A stretch of 64,000 nt of DNA from Lepidostoma basale (GCA_022606425.2 JAHDVF020001045.1:434001-498000); one strand, 5' to 3'; shown: positions 20,366-32,392, counted from the first letter of the stretch. Translations and numbers: made by a program. The notes: generated by a model from the sequence alone, not told the origin.

Positions 20366-22569
20366 AACCATTTAGAAAAAATATAGTGGGGCCAATTACA
20401 TGCTATTACAAAAAAAAAAAAATTAACAGTTAACAGACTTCAGTGTGAAACGAGATTGAAGTTAAACTTAGACAAAATGAAGCTAAACAAAATGTTTAAG
20501 AGTTAAAAATATTTAAGTAGTGGAAATAAAAATAAAAATGTAATATATTATAATATCATGTAACATTATGGTTTCATCCACGCCGAATGGTTGCTCCGAT
20601 TAATTTTTTTTAAATTTCCCTCGTTCAAATGGAAAACATCAATGTCTCCAAACTGATTACGTAGTTGTCACAAATTCGATACATTGCCGCCCTCTGAGCG
20701 TGGTTAGTGCGATAAACAGGAAGATGGAAAACTTGGCTCGCGGTGTGACTTGTGCGAGATATAGGGGGTATTGAGTGTCAATTTGCAGAGAAACTCAGAG
20801 TTGTCAATTTTATAGTGAACATTTTCCATTATGCATTTTTAACCGGTTTTGTAAATAAATACAAACTACTCGTACCAACATGAATAATTTGTTTTTGACA
20901 ATATCAAATTAACATATAGTATGCCAAATATGTCGCGAATAAAGAATGTAAAATTGTTTACCTCTAAAAATGCTTGAGTCAATTGACTTTTGAAGTCTAT
21001 CAATAAGTCCAACCTTTCAATTGCTACATTTTTGGAAAGATTACGATTTATTTGATGTTTGTTTGGAAAAGCTTACTGGGAAACATCTGAATTTTGTATG
21101 TAAATATTATAATATATATTATGTAATCTCTTCTGCTCGTTTAAATTTGTTTTTTAAGATTCAAAATCCATGACGTGTATTGTTTAAAAATAAAACTCAA
21201 ATATGTTTTGTTACCCAATAAAATTATTTCGTTCTTTAGTTGGTACGTTTCAAGACATATTGTATTATTCCTTGAAGGACAGACAGGGAATATGGTTGTT
21301 ATTTCTAAAGGATGAGGGATTTATTCAATTTCAACATCCTTTTCTCACCTGAGTCTCAGAAAACTTTAATACCGAGGTAAAGGATCTTTAGATACACTTG
21401 TTTATCCTTAAACGTTCAATAATCATATTTTGGATTGGTTTTGACATTTAAGATAATTATTTATTATTGGTAAACAGATTTTTTATTATACTTTTAAAAC
21501 TAATTTATTTTAGGATAATCAAATGATTTTACTGAAATGATTTTATTTTAGATATATTTTTTATAATAATTTTTAAGATGAAAAATCTAAAGGTGTCATA
21601 TATAAGTCCATCACTAAAAAAAATTATAAATGCGACACACTATATTAAAATAAAGCATAATTTAGCATTTAATTGTAAAGTTTATATCGATATTTTATTC
21701 ACAATTTTTTTTTAAAAACAATAAAAATAGTTTTAAACAATGGTATTAGATTTTGTTACACAATCTTCAATGTGATCAAAATAGTTCATTATTATGAAAA
21801 ATCAATCGAGTGGGGAGGGAAAGAAATAAAAAAAAGAAAAGAAGACGAAGTGAATGTTGAGTCTTTCGAACTTTCACAAGTCGGGATTTCCAACATTGGA
21901 CGAAGGACGAATAAGGATAATTTTCATTTTATGTTATTTGCAATTAAACAGACCACTTGGCAAGCGTAGGTTTGATTTGTTTTACTTTGTCGCAACCAAT
22001 TTACTAAAAGCTACTAATTTATTTTTAAAAAATCTATGTAGGTTTACTTGTAGCTTCAAACGTAGCAAGTACTTTGTAATCATTTTAAAGTAAAAAGTGC
22101 ATCATGTTTGTCTAATTTTAACATACAAAAAAAATTCGACAATACGCAAGTGTTTAAATAAATATATTAATTATTTAATTTTCTTAATTTAGTAAAGTGT
22201 TTTTACTAAATTGTGATAATATAATTACAGACTTTGAGTGCGTATTTTTTTATAAAGGCTAGTTATAAGTACTATACATACATTTAACGTGAGATCAGAA
22301 ATTATCTCAATGTTTATAAGTGTATGAATATTTCACATTTCATCAAATATATAAGTATGTTCGATGAAATTTACGAATTCTATGTATAAATATACTTTGT
22401 TAGCTAATTATTTTGAACTTAAACAATACCTCTCCTTTTTATCCAACGAAGACATTAACTTCTTTTTTTTTACTTATATTATGAAATTTTACAAAATTGT
22501 AGCATATATGCTAAATTATTAGAATCTTTGCATACGTTTATATTCTAAGTTTATTTAAACTTGCGACGT
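20366..22569. other. 2.2 kb AT-rich stretch without recognised gene
   Basis: 20575-20830 is GC-richer and single-copy here. 21518-21545 repeats the d-family end words TCAAATGATTTTACTGAAAT. Two overlapping frames at 21772-22093 show no domain. Nothing else was supported. Confidence 0.4.
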
Positions 22570-22676
22570 TAACATTGTTGAAATGCACCAAAATCAAGCC
22601 TTGTATTGCCCCGATGACACCCAGGGAGCAATCAGTCATAACGTTGAATTTTACAAAAAAATCAAAGCTTTATACA
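22570..22676. repeat. minisatellite, left block
   Basis: One and a half units of a 66-75 bp tandem repeat (TTGTATTGCCC, GAGCAATCA, AACGTTGAATTTTAC, AAAAAAATCAAAGC) that continues after the SINE at 23031. Confidence 0.7.
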
Positions 22677-23030
22677 ACTAACTAACTAACCATCACGCCG
22701 TCTCCCCGAAAGGGTAGGCAGAAAGAATGAACTATCACACTTTTACTGATGCGGCACTTTATCCTTCTCTTTTCGCCCCGCGGGAGACGCGGTGTGATGG
22801 GTTGCGAACCTCATCGCCACCAATAGGCATCTCCCGCGCACACTTCGATCGTCCAACACCCACAAAATAAATCTAAAACAAAAAATATAAAAACAATGAT
22901 ATAAAATAAAATAACAAAATAAAAATAGTTTAACACAAAGTGTTCTTTTTAGATGGTGCACATATTGTCTTTTTATTTTATGTTGCACGTATCCACCGTT
23001 TTTTAATTTAGCACATAATGTAATAACACA
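22677..23030 (-). mobile_element. TTAG-SINE, long copy, inside minisatellite
   Basis: The minus strand runs from CATTATGTGTTATTACATTA through AACGGTGGATACGTG, the CGCGGGAGA..TCTCCCGCG hairpin (22779-22838) and the LINE-shared 3' end to a (TTAG)n tail. It splits the tandem array. It is the same length class as the 33-kb copy. Confidence 0.85.
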
Positions 23031-23395
23031 TAATGTTTGTGTATTGTCTTGTTAAATCTTTGATGCAATCAATAATAATGTGGAATTGTACAAAAAAATC
23101 AAAACTTGTAATGTATTGTTAGGGCTTGGGTGCAATCCATATTAATGTTGAAAATGTACAAACAAATCAAATATTATACGAGTATTGCCCTGATGAAGCT
23201 TAGGTGCAATCAATAATAATGTTGAAAATGTACAAAAAAATCAAAACTTGTAATGTTCTGTTAGGACTTAGGTGCAATCAACAAAACTTGTATTGTCCTG
23301 TAAAATCTTGGGTGCAATAAAAAATTATGTTAAATTGTACAAGAAAATCCAATCAAATATTGCCCTAATAAAACATGCTTACAAACAACAATAAA
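23031..23395. repeat. minisatellite, right block (about 5 units)
   Basis: Units keyed by TTGTATTGTCCTG, TTAGGTGCAATCAATAATAA, TGTTGAAAATGTAC and AAAAATCAAAAC, period about 66-75 bp. One unit (23250-23290) lacks its second half. Confidence 0.8.
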
Positions 23396-25136
23396 CTTAG
23401 CGTGGTTAATAACATTTTTTTTTTACAGATTTAAATCATCTCAACATAAAAAGATTTATATGAAAATAATAATAAAACTCACTGGAAAATATTTAAATAG
23501 GTATCTAAAGAATTTTATGTTACATAAAACAATTCATGTATGATATATGAGCGAATTTTCTACTATTGTTGCAACTGAACAATATAAATGCGTAAAGTAA
23601 ATAAAATTCACCTCACCAAGGGGTGACTACCCCCAGTCCTGGATCCCATTTGTACAATATTAGATAGTCTTCCACCCCTAATGCAATTTAATGCATTTTT
23701 TATTACAACTTATACGGCTGTCGGGGGGCGACGAAACCGTACGACTTCAAATTGGTTCGCTAATATGACGGACAGGCGGATTACCTTATGACATTTTAAA
23801 CAATTTCTGTCATATTTATATTTAAATCCCCGGCGAGGTTGGGCCGATTTTAATCTCTGGGCATGACACATGTAATCCCATCTTTATTTATAGGTTTGCC
23901 TGTAGTGTTGAGAATAATTAGATTAAAAAAATCGTTCGTTTCGATTAATTTTGTTTTTGTTTAAAATAATCAGTTAACTAATAATGGCTTGAGTGAAGGT
24001 GAAATGGCTTGAGTGAAGCTCAGAAACGTAAGAAGTACAGCCTGAGATCGAGAAGAGCCGACCTCAACAGTCAATACAGACAATGAGTTGGGATAGCGTT
24101 GGGATAGAGTTGGGATAGAAGAAAAAGATTATTTATTTGAAATGTGAAGTAATGTTTCCAGAAATTCAGTGCACTCCAACATTAAAAAAAACAGCGGAGA
24201 TAAATGGTGTTTTTTCGTACAAGTTTTTTTTGTTATATACAAATGAAGATATTAATAACGAAGTGAACAAATTAGTGCAATTACTTCCTTGAAAATTCAA
24301 TTTATCAGTCCGTCAAAAACAAAGTTAAAAGTTAATACTTTGTGGAGAAAACTTGCAAGTCTGCGCTCCGATTCCGTATGCATTCAGCTCACGACTGCAT
24401 CCAATAATTTCTGCTATTGCCTCCATCACAGACCGAACTCCGACTCGGTATGTATCAGTTTAATTTAATATCGCGCTGCATCCACCATACCTACCGTTGG
24501 AAATATTTATGCACACGGCTCGAGTATTTCAATTTCCCGTAACTTCACTCGACACATTGCATTTATTACATTTCGAAATATTCAAACGTACCACCAGATT
24601 TATTTAAAATTCTCTTGTCCCGGAGCGATACACCCTCCCCTTTGTATTCTCTTCGAATGATTTTTTTCCTCATTGAGACATATGGCCGCGGGCTAAATAA
24701 ATTATTAGGTGGGAGGGGAGAGTGGCTGCGCGAGACCAAATAACGGAGTTGAAAGAATTTGTTGCGTGCGAGTGCGAATGAAGGATTTACGCTTAAAGCT
24801 TCAAAGCTACAAATGAACGACATGAACAGGGGTGGGGTACATTCGCGTATTTCATTTACATCAGGATTCTGCGTTCAAATATTTTATTTACCAAGCCATT
24901 ACACACAAATTTAATTTTTATGATTCGGGAAAAGCATTAAGTATCTACCCATTAAAACGTTTGTGTGAACATAAATATTGGAGTTGTTTGATGTTCTTAA
25001 AAAAATATTCCAAAAATACATATTAAGTTTTAAGTACCGCGCAAAGCATATGTAGAAAATTATATTCTTCGTTATTTTTTTATTGCATGTGAATTTATTT
25101 TACTATATTTTGATGAAATCATACTACTTAAACTGA
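23396..25136. other. no recognised gene; GC-richer patches
   Basis: 23600-23900 and 24350-24830 are GC-richer and not repeated in this window. The 85-codon minus frame at 24566-24823 has no recognised domain. Could contain host regulatory DNA. Confidence 0.35.
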
Positions 25137-25297
25137 CTAACTAACCATCACGCCGTCTCCCCGAAGGGATTGGCAGAAATAACAGACTGCCACAATTTAA
25201 CAGATGCGGCATTCCATCCTTCTCTTTTCGCCCCCGCGGAAGACGCGGTGTAATGGGTTGCGAGCCTCATCGTCACCAATAGGCATCTGCCGATAAG
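25137..25297 (-). mobile_element. TTAG-SINE, 5'-truncated
   Basis: Tail GACTAACTAACC at the left, 3' end, GATGCGGCATTCCATCCTT, and a hairpin arm weakened to CGCGGAAGA. It ends within the opposite stem. Confidence 0.8.
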
Positions 25298-25344
25298 ATA
25301 AATATATGAAGTAGTTAATGAGGAAATTAATATTAAAGGATTCG

Positions 25345-25412
25345 GTTAAAGTGTGACAGTCCATTCTTTCTGCCTACCCTTTCAGGGAGACGGCGTGATG
25401 GTTAATGGTTTG
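25345..25412 (+). mobile_element. TTAG-SINE/LINE 3' fragment
   Basis: GGTTAAAGTGTGACAGTCCA through GGCGTGATGGTTAATGG. Oriented head-to-head with the copy at 25137, 48 bp away. Confidence 0.75.
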
Positions 25413-25439
25413 TTAGACAATTAGTATTGTACAATTCTA

Positions 25440-25530
25440 ACAATTATGTTGTCATCCTGAGGGAACAGGCAGAGAGAATGGTTCGACAGACACCTTTATC
25501 CATATGATCATATCTTGATTTCCTTTACAT
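25440..25530 (-). mobile_element. GTT-tailed LINE scrap
   Basis: GAGGGAACAGGCAGAGAGAA resembles the 3' end of the LINE at 26691, followed by unrelated sequence. Confidence 0.35.
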
Positions 25531-26524
25531 TAATATGTTGTACAACACATAATCATTGGTCGCTTCAACACTGAATACACCTGCCTTTTAATAATACACA
25601 ATTTGCATTGATATACGCTTTCCTATATTTCGTTTATAAAAAAAAAATCGACCATTATTACTTCATAAGTTTTGAAACTATGGTTTTATTATACCAGATT
25701 AAAAATGCTAATTTATAATACTATTTTTAAACCCATTTTTTACTCCAAAACTTATAAATGGTTTATACTCATAAGGTATCTCTTACATTTTATTGATTGA
25801 ATTTGAAACAATAAATACTGTGTTAAAAATAACATGTATTTTGATGTTGAATGCACTACGTAGGTTCATTTTTTTAAATAAATAACAATACATATAATAT
25901 AATAATCAGTTATAATAATATATCTGTGCCTGAGAGCCTTAAAGCCTTAAAATAATTTTTGAAGAAGAAGAATAAATGTATTCCGTAGTGATTCAAAACG
26001 TTAGAATATTTAGTGAAATTAACTGAGAATTAGTAACAATAACCAAATTATACGCTAAGATATAGAGCATTCCAATTGTGAATTTCGCTTGACTCTAATT
26101 GTAACGGATTTTCCCCCTAATTAGCGGAGTGCATTAGGGTGAGCTTGCAAAATCACAGCACTAGCATCAATCAAATTTGAATAAGCCTGAAGGAGAATTG
26201 GCCACTACTTATTTGATTAAATATCAACGATTCTGGGAGATTTAAGTTGATTACTGGACTAGCTATTAGATTTATAGACGCTAATGTGCTCTGAGTGAAC
26301 ACAATTGAGGAGATTAGCTTAAACAATATCATGTGCATAGATAAACTACTAATATTACTTGAGTTCTTAAATCTTTTGTTTCAGTTCAAACCTTGAGTTT
26401 TAAAAAAATAATATTGATAATAAAGCATCCATTTTGAATTCAAAAGGCAATCTTTCTGAATTATTCAGGAGTAAAGTACAATCGAATGCTTTATCGATTC
26501 CATCTTGCATCTAAGTAGATATGA
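25531..26524. other. AT-rich, no recognised feature
   Basis: Nothing supported. 26050-26330 is less AT-rich and single-copy here. Confidence 0.35.
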
Positions 26525-26690
26525 CGATATCCGTCGACAAAACTAAATGTCTTACAATATCCAGACAACTTCTCAGATGCAAACTGGTTGTAGACGGCAG
26601 ACCCATAGACCAATAGGTCACGAAGTTTAGATACTTGGGTGAGAGATATCTATTTGCATAGATCTGTATAATGAAATTTTACAACTACAA
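26525..26690 (+). mobile_element. LINE-E, upstream part of a split copy
   Basis: Encodes KTKCLTISRQLLRCKLVVDG and KFRYLG, the segment just downstream of the RT palm in such elements. The frame stops where the next LINE inserted. It continues at 27342. Confidence 0.75.
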
Positions 26691-27341
26691 CAAACCATCA
26701 CGCCATTTCCCCGTAGAGGTAGGCAGAGAGAATGGATCGTCACACTACTCTATCCTGGCACACCTCTCTAGATTCCTCCACATTCATATAGCGAGTCATA
26801 CACGCACGTCGATTCTTTCGACTTCTAACATGACCATCCTTTAAAATTTGATTAATTTGGTCATCCCATATTTTTCTCAGTCAACCTCGACTCCGTACTC
26901 CATTTACATCATTAAAGTATACTTTTTTACCCATTCTTTCTTTACCCATGCGCTCCATATGTCCGAACCAACGCAGCGATCCTTTCATAATTTTGTTCAT
27001 AATACCTTCATTCGCTCTACATTTCTTTCTATAATAATATCAGCATTTGAAATTATGTCGTACATCGTTCTACCACAAATACGTCTTAGGGACCTCATCT
27101 CTACCGCATTTATTCTGCTCTCATCCTTCTTCTGCCAGTTCCATGCTTCGCTTTCATACATTCGGGTTGGGACCAGAACTCCATTGTCAACGACCGTTTT
27201 CGCTTTCATTGATAAATTCTTGTTTCCGATAACTATTTTTAAAGCTCCGTTCACTTCTTTCGACGTCACTATCCGTTCGGCCATCCGCTGTGAACATGCT
27301 ACCTAAATACAAAAATTCACTCACCTGCTCCAAATTCACAA
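26691..27341 (-). mobile_element. GTT-tailed LINE (C family), nested in LINE-E
   Basis: The minus strand encodes SEWLYLGS-like to AKTVVDNGVLVPTRMYESEA, WNWQKKDESRINAVEMRSLR and CGRTMYDIISNADI, sister to the TTAG-LINE but with a GTT-rich tail (GTTTGTTGTAG at 26690). 5'-truncated, with a shortened RNADIRxxC region. It splits LINE-E. Confidence 0.85.
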
Positions 27342-27770
27342 CGAAGTGTTAAATAATCGAATATCATTATCACAGACGAAATAAGCAGCAGTTATCTCTG
27401 GATGCCTGAGGGACATTGTTTGGGACATCGAAGCAAGAGCAGACACTGTCAGAACCAAACATCTCCTAAGAGTAGCAGAAATAAAAATATTGCGACCTAT
27501 CACGGGAAGAACCCTTAGAAAAAGAGTACCCAATGAAGAGTATTGCAGATTCTACGAATGCTGACAAAGTAAGATGAAGTAGGCAGATAAGAAGATTCTG
27601 GAGGGACCACATCGAGAGGATGGATCCAGCAAGGATTCACGAGACTCCAGAGGGCCGTCGACCACCAAAGAGATGGAGAGAAAGCAGGACATCTTCATCA
27701 CAGGAAGAAATTTTATATCCTGTATAAACAGATCGCAAGATCAAAAATAAAGGGAAGAAGAAGAAGAAAT
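27342..27770 (+). mobile_element. LINE-E, downstream part of a split copy
   Basis: Continues the E frame (ISGCLRDIVWD, KILRPITGRTLRKRV, FWRDHIERMD, KRWRES-like) to a GGGAAGAAGAAGAAG tail at 27755. Several frameshifts. Confidence 0.75.
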
Positions 27771-28364
27771 AACTAAAAAAAAATGGTCTCGATTACGGTT
27801 GGCTACATTTAAAGCTCAGACAGATAGTCCCAGATCATCATGATATTCGCACTTTTAGTAGAGAGAAACTAAAATATAATAAAAAGTTTATAATATTCAT
27901 TCGAATATGAGTTGTAAATGTAACCCGCACTCTAAGGGTCTCCGAAATAGTATTGATTTACAAATCTTAATATATATTTAGATTTGGTACCTAACAATAT
28001 TATACGAGTATATTGTATATAGTATTATTAGGTACCAACAATGAAAACTGCAACATGTAATGTTTCACACAGAGATCGTACAATTTTACGTGTAATATTG
28101 AATATGTTGCACGCTAATGAGGGAGGAATGACAAAGCGAATGGATAATGTATTATGAATTATGGTATACAATCCATTTAGAGTTCACCAAAACTTTCTGG
28201 TGTCCTGGACACGACATTTGTCAAAAGCGAAATTAGTTCTGGTGTAATCCAAACCGCGGGTTTAAATGATTAGTAAAACACCAAAAACATGTTCTATTAA
28301 TATTTTGTTAATATATAATAGACAGAATATAAATATGGAAAATTTTTGAGTTTCACACCTGATA
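27771..28364. other. no gene; one strong palindrome
   Basis: 27984-28004 and 28018-28038 are inverted arms starting TTGGTACCTAA, 19 of 21 positions complementary. Otherwise nothing supported. Confidence 0.45.
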
Positions 28365-28620
28365 TTAAATAACAATAATACAAAATATTTTTAAGGATTT
28401 ATTGTATCTCAATAGAGACGAAGATGCGAATTGGAAACCCGCAATGGGTAGAACGCTTAACCCAACCTGTCCAATGACAAGTCCTGTAAATGCCTCGACC
28501 ACCATATTCTGTTTCCAATTTGCATCTTCGTCTCTATTGAGATACAATTAATCCTTAAAAATAATAACCCGCAATGGGTAAAATCCAGTATTCGTATACA
28601 AGTATTTGTATACATTCAAA
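28365..28620. mobile_element. R-MITE, short copy with both terminal inverted repeats
   Basis: AAGGATTTATTGTATCTCAA, TAGAGACGAAGATGC faces GCATCTTCGTCTCTATTGAG and ATACAATTAATCCTT. CCCGCAATGGGTA and AATCCAGTA flank one end. The interior is deleted to about 60 bp of the R body. Confidence 0.8.
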
Positions 28621-28744
28621 ATGTTTTCAAAATATTTTAAATTCTAGAAGTTGAATATATACAAGAAATTCGTTCACTAATATTTAAATCACTATAACAA
28701 AATATAAATACCAAAAAATAAAAACTATATTAAAAATAACAATT

Positions 28745-28915
28745 CTTTTGTAATAATTACAAATGAAAACACTTGTTTTCTAGAAGTTTTATTATATTTT
28801 ATGGGAATGATTTGTTTCACCATTCTAAGGCATTATCAAATTAATCATTTTATAATGACTTAGCAAGGCAAAACAAGTCAAATCTAGTAGAAAACAAACG
28901 TTTTCATTTGTAATA
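28745..28915. repeat. h-family inverted repeat
   Basis: TTTTCTAGAAGTTTTATTAT with GGGAATGATTTGTTTCACCA faces GGCAAAACAAGTCAAATC and TAGAAAACAAACGTTTTCAT. Modules eroded. Confidence 0.65.
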
Positions 28916-29159
28916 AGATTTAAAATTGTGTTTTACAACACTATTCAAGAAACAATATATAATTCTGAAGTATGCTCAGATTTACTCTCTATTTTATATT
29001 TTTTAATTTTGTTTCACCGGTTTCGGTCATTTTCTCTTATTGTATGTTTAATAGAAATTTAATCCAATAGTAAAAATATTGGATCAGTATCATCCTTATC
29101 TACAGAATATGTGAACTCGATAAAATTATTATGGATTATATATTAATTTTAAATGAAAA
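28916..29159. other. no gene; isolated ACCGGTTTCGG
   Basis: ACCGGTTTCGGTCATTTTCT at about 29015 may be the remnant of a ribozyme-like module without its pair. Confidence 0.3.
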
Positions 29160-29335
29160 TTAAATAAAACGATGTTTTTTAAATACTTCCACTTTTGTCT
29201 TTATTTCGACAGCGACCGGTTTCGCCAGGCTCGCTGGCATCGACAGACTGGTCAAAACATCGTTTTATTTAATCATTATTTAAAATTAACTACCATCAAG
29301 AGATTTCAGTAAAATTCATTTGATTATATTAATTT
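29160..29335. mobile_element. d-family element, half deleted
   Basis: AAATAAAACGATGTTTTTTA, ACTTTTGTCTTTATTTCGAC, one full module, then the other terminus CAAAACATCGTTTTATTTAA and ATCAAGAGATTTCAGTAAAA. Confidence 0.8.
29214..29246 (-). ncRNA. hammerhead-like module, d family, best copy
   Basis: Minus strand: CAGT, CTGTCGA, T, GCCAG-CGAGC-CTGGC, GAA-ACCGGT-C, GCTG. Stem II is a perfect 5 bp, CAGT/GCTG gives a 4-bp stem I (one wobble), and ACCGGT is self-complementary. Confidence 0.5.
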
Positions 29336-29388
29336 TAGATAAACTTAAGGCGTTTAAACTGTGGAATCTCCCAATGAAGTTTATATCA

Positions 29389-29433
29389 TTCTCCCGATGA
29401 TGAAGGTGTTAAACCTTCGAAACATGTCGAGAA
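29389..29433 (+). ncRNA. hammerhead-ribozyme-like module, family i
   Basis: TTCTC, CCGATGA, T, GAAGG-loop-CCTTC, GAA-ACATGT-C, GAGAA. TTCTC/GAGAA is a perfect 5-bp stem I exactly where type I requires it. The core has one change (C at the second position) plus the extra T before stem II. Confidence 0.5.
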
Positions 29434-30221
29434 AAATAATCTCGAAAGAGGAAAAATCAGTATTTTAATTCAAAAAAATACCGCGACATTTTATTTATGT
29501 TTTTCCAATGTTATGTAATCAAAATATTATTCAACTGAGGATATAAAAATGTTATTGCGAGGGCTCTGATGCTTTGAAATGTATACACAATTAAATTACA
29601 AAATGCAAGATACAACAATGGTTTCATCTGCTCCACTGAGATGCCACTTAATTTCGAGTTTGTACACGTGTCATGAATTGTGCATATATTAAGAGTTGTA
29701 CTCTAGACTAGTCTGCCTTCAGTGATCGTTGTCCGACAGGGTCGGCTAGACAACCGTTTCAAATTGTTTAAAATGCAAGGCGCTAATATTTTTTTATTTT
29801 ATTTATAAATTAATTTATACTAGTCGCAACTAGTGAAATATTCACGAAATTAAAGATTTTAACTACAATCGTAATCAATAATAAGTTTTGACTAATTAGT
29901 GTATATATATTTTTTCACACGTGTTAAAAATACCACAATTAACAACACCAACTTGATCTCACTTTGTTTTCCACACTTCTGTCATACAATGATAATCAGA
30001 ACAAAATTAAAAATAATCCAGAAAAATTCTCGGGCACGCGCATCGTGTGCATGTCGAATTACTTTCGGAGATAATCGAAGTATTCCTCTACCGCTCTCTT
30101 ATTAAAATATATTCTTGTACTCTTTATTTTTAACGTTAAACATAATTGTTATAAAACACGTATTTAAATATAACACATTGACATGAAATTTGAATATTTA
30201 ATAAAAATTATATTTTAACTA
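29434..30221. other. no recognised feature
   Basis: 29600-29780 is moderately GC-richer. No frame was supported. Confidence 0.3.
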
Positions 30222-30345
30222 ACAAACTAACCAGCAACCTGTCCCCTCGAAAAGGAAGACATAAATAATGGCTGACACACGGTTTCTAGGAAGATCCTAA
30301 GATTCTTTAATATTCATCTGAGAAATTGTATTCGCTCACACTATT
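30222..30345 (-). mobile_element. possible decayed TTAG-LINE 3' end
   Basis: AACTAACAAACTAACCAGCA then CCTCGAAAAGGAAGACATAA resembles the tail and 3' hairpin of the LINE, strongly diverged. Confidence 0.4.
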
Positions 30346-31057
30346 AGATATTATTAAAGTAAATCTTTAAGCTTCAAGGTAATGTTAGTAAGTTGTTAAG
30401 TGGAAATTTTATTGCCTGTATACCAGGCGGAAAACGTAGTTCAGGCCTGCAGGACGCTCATGAATGGATAATGTATTCATACTTCTTGCCTTCTAACTTT
30501 TCTCGTTCCCATTTTCCCACCGAATTTCCTCTACAAGTCCCATTTGCATAAACCATTGCGAGATGAGGCCGATTGCTCTTTAGCCCCTGCGGTAAGATGC
30601 AGATTCGACAGAATACACATCCACTATTTTTGTATCCTTTTGTAGAATAACTCCCCATTTTAAGACTAATTATTAAGAAATTAAAAGCATACGTTTTCAC
30701 GTCGATATATAAATACGTAGGTCGATATATCGGTCGACTCCAGAAAATAAGGGCTGACGACATTATTTCAGTAGGTGAAAGAAGATGGATAACACGTTGA
30801 ATATCACGTTGAATACCCGTTTTAAAGCAACTATGTCAACCAGTAGGTTAGAACACTTTTTTGTTTTAATCATCGAAATTGGAAAAAATATTGTGATAGT
30901 TAATAAAAAAATATGTAAGGATTTTATAAAATTTACTATTATGTATTAAAACATTTAATACATAATGGTAATCTTGGAATTGGATTACCAACCCTGCTTT
31001 TATTCGATTATTATTTATGAAATATTTTTTATTGTATAAAATAAAAATATCAAAGAC
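30346..31057. other. no recognised feature
   Basis: A 101-codon minus frame (30458-30763) shows no domain. Single-copy-looking. Confidence 0.35.
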
Positions 31058-31088
31058 AACATGTTTCGGAGGAGACCTTCATCTTCAG
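31058..31088 (-). ncRNA. hammerhead-like module, family j
   Basis: Minus strand: CTGAAGATGAAGGTCTCC..TCC then GAAACATGTT. The core CTGAAGA is canonical and the palindrome ACATGT is intact. Stem II is imperfect. Confidence 0.4.
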
Positions 31089-31194
31089 GTGTAAATATAC
31101 AGGATGCGACCGCATAACTTTTAACTTTATTCAAAACTTAATTAAACCCATTGTATGAATTCGATTTCTTTTATTTGTTTTTTATAATGTAGGC

Positions 31195-31428
31195 ACATAC
31201 CAAAAGTTCTGTCACGGGATGGTTATTTAGACGGAATACTTCCAGAGCGCCTCATCTCAATTAGGGGCGATTTGGAGTGGCCGGCCCGCTCTCCCGATTT
31301 GTCCTCTTGTGATTTTTTTCTATAGGGTTTTCTGAGACCAACATCCAGGAAGAAATTGCCACGATAACGCCTGATGTGCTGGCAAGAGTCATGACAAACG
31401 CCAGAAATCATATTTATAAATAAACATT
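31195..31428 (+). pseudogene. Tc/mariner-type DDE transposase, C-terminal remnant
   Basis: In shifting frames the plus strand reads ERLIS, GDLEWPARSPDLSSCDFF, a stop, and EEIATITPDVLARVMTNARN. WPxRSPDLxxxDFF is the motif holding the last catalytic acid of IS630/Tc1/mariner-type transposases, and the VLARVM tail is typical of an insect branch. One stop and frameshifts. No terminal repeats were seen. Confidence 0.7.
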
Positions 31429-31764
31429 CAGTAAAATATTATGACTTAACTAATTAGTGGAATTAAAAAAGTATTCTTAATTCAAAAATCCAAGATTACT
31501 ATTATGCATTAATTTTCAATAAAGTGATTTAAAACATACCATGTTACATATTTTAAAAATTATTAATTCCATTTGAATACATTTATTTGAGGTCACAGGG
31601 AATAACACGCAAATGACAATGAAAAGGAGTTTCAGAAAAATAGTACATACATACAAAATAGTATAATACATTCTCTAAACGCGTTTCAGATTTCTAAAAT
31701 TAATACCAAACATAAGTAATTTCCTATCATTTAAATAAATGATTATGAACGCTACCTGGAAATC
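31429..31764. other. AT-rich, no recognised feature
   Basis: Nothing supported. Confidence 0.3.
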
Positions 31765-31980
31765 GAATTCTTGAAAACGTCAGTTTTCTAGATGTTTAAT
31801 TATATTCTATGGGAATGACATGTTCGCCCTGACTTACATTTGTGTTTACTTAGAGTATAATTACTCACATTTGTAATATATAATTATTCACATTTGATAT
31901 TGCATAAGAAAGGCGAAACATGTCATTCCCATAAAATATAATAAACCTTCCAGAAAACTAACGCTTTCATTCGTAATAAT
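31765..31980. repeat. h-family inverted repeat
   Basis: TTTTCTAGATGTTTAATTAT with GGGAATGACATGTTCGCC faces AGGCGAAACATGTCATTCCC and ATAAAATATAATAAACCTTC. The right module GAAACATGTC is intact. Confidence 0.7.
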
Positions 31981-32061
31981 TACTAACTTTATATATAATA
32001 ATTAGCTAATTTAATTTCAAGATCTATCTTTTCTGTAATAAAATATTACTTTGGATTATAT

Positions 32062-32392
32062 TTGATTATGTTCGGATGAAACTCCTAGCTGGCAAAACCC
32101 TACGTGATCGAGTTAGGAATACAGAAATCCGAGAAATCTGCGAGGTCGAAGATATGGTCAGATGGGGACGTCAAAGACGGCGATACTGGCATCAACATGT
32201 AGAAAGAATGTGCTCAAATAGGATATCATACATAGCTATCCATGGAACGCCAAACGGATAACGCCGACCAGGAAGACCCCCGAAACGGTGGAGAGAAAGG
32301 TGGAGTTCAGCGTCTCAAGAGGACCCGCCTGAAATAACAGACTCCTGAGTCTACCAAAAGTGAAAAAGAAAAAGAAGATTATATTTGTTGAT
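32062..32392 (+). mobile_element. LINE-E 3' end
   Basis: Encodes MKLLAGKTLRDRVRNTEIRE, WGRQRRRYWHQHVERMCSNR and GRPPKRWRERW, then a tail AAAAAGAAAAAGAAG. One stop within the frame. Confidence 0.8.

Noticed and set aside
23189..23215. Ribozyme core in the minisatellite (CCTGATGA)
   Set aside because: No GAAA segment or stem II complement follows, and other units lack the core.
26848..27306. 152-codon plus-strand frame
   Set aside because: Antisense shadow of a LINE ORF read on the minus strand.
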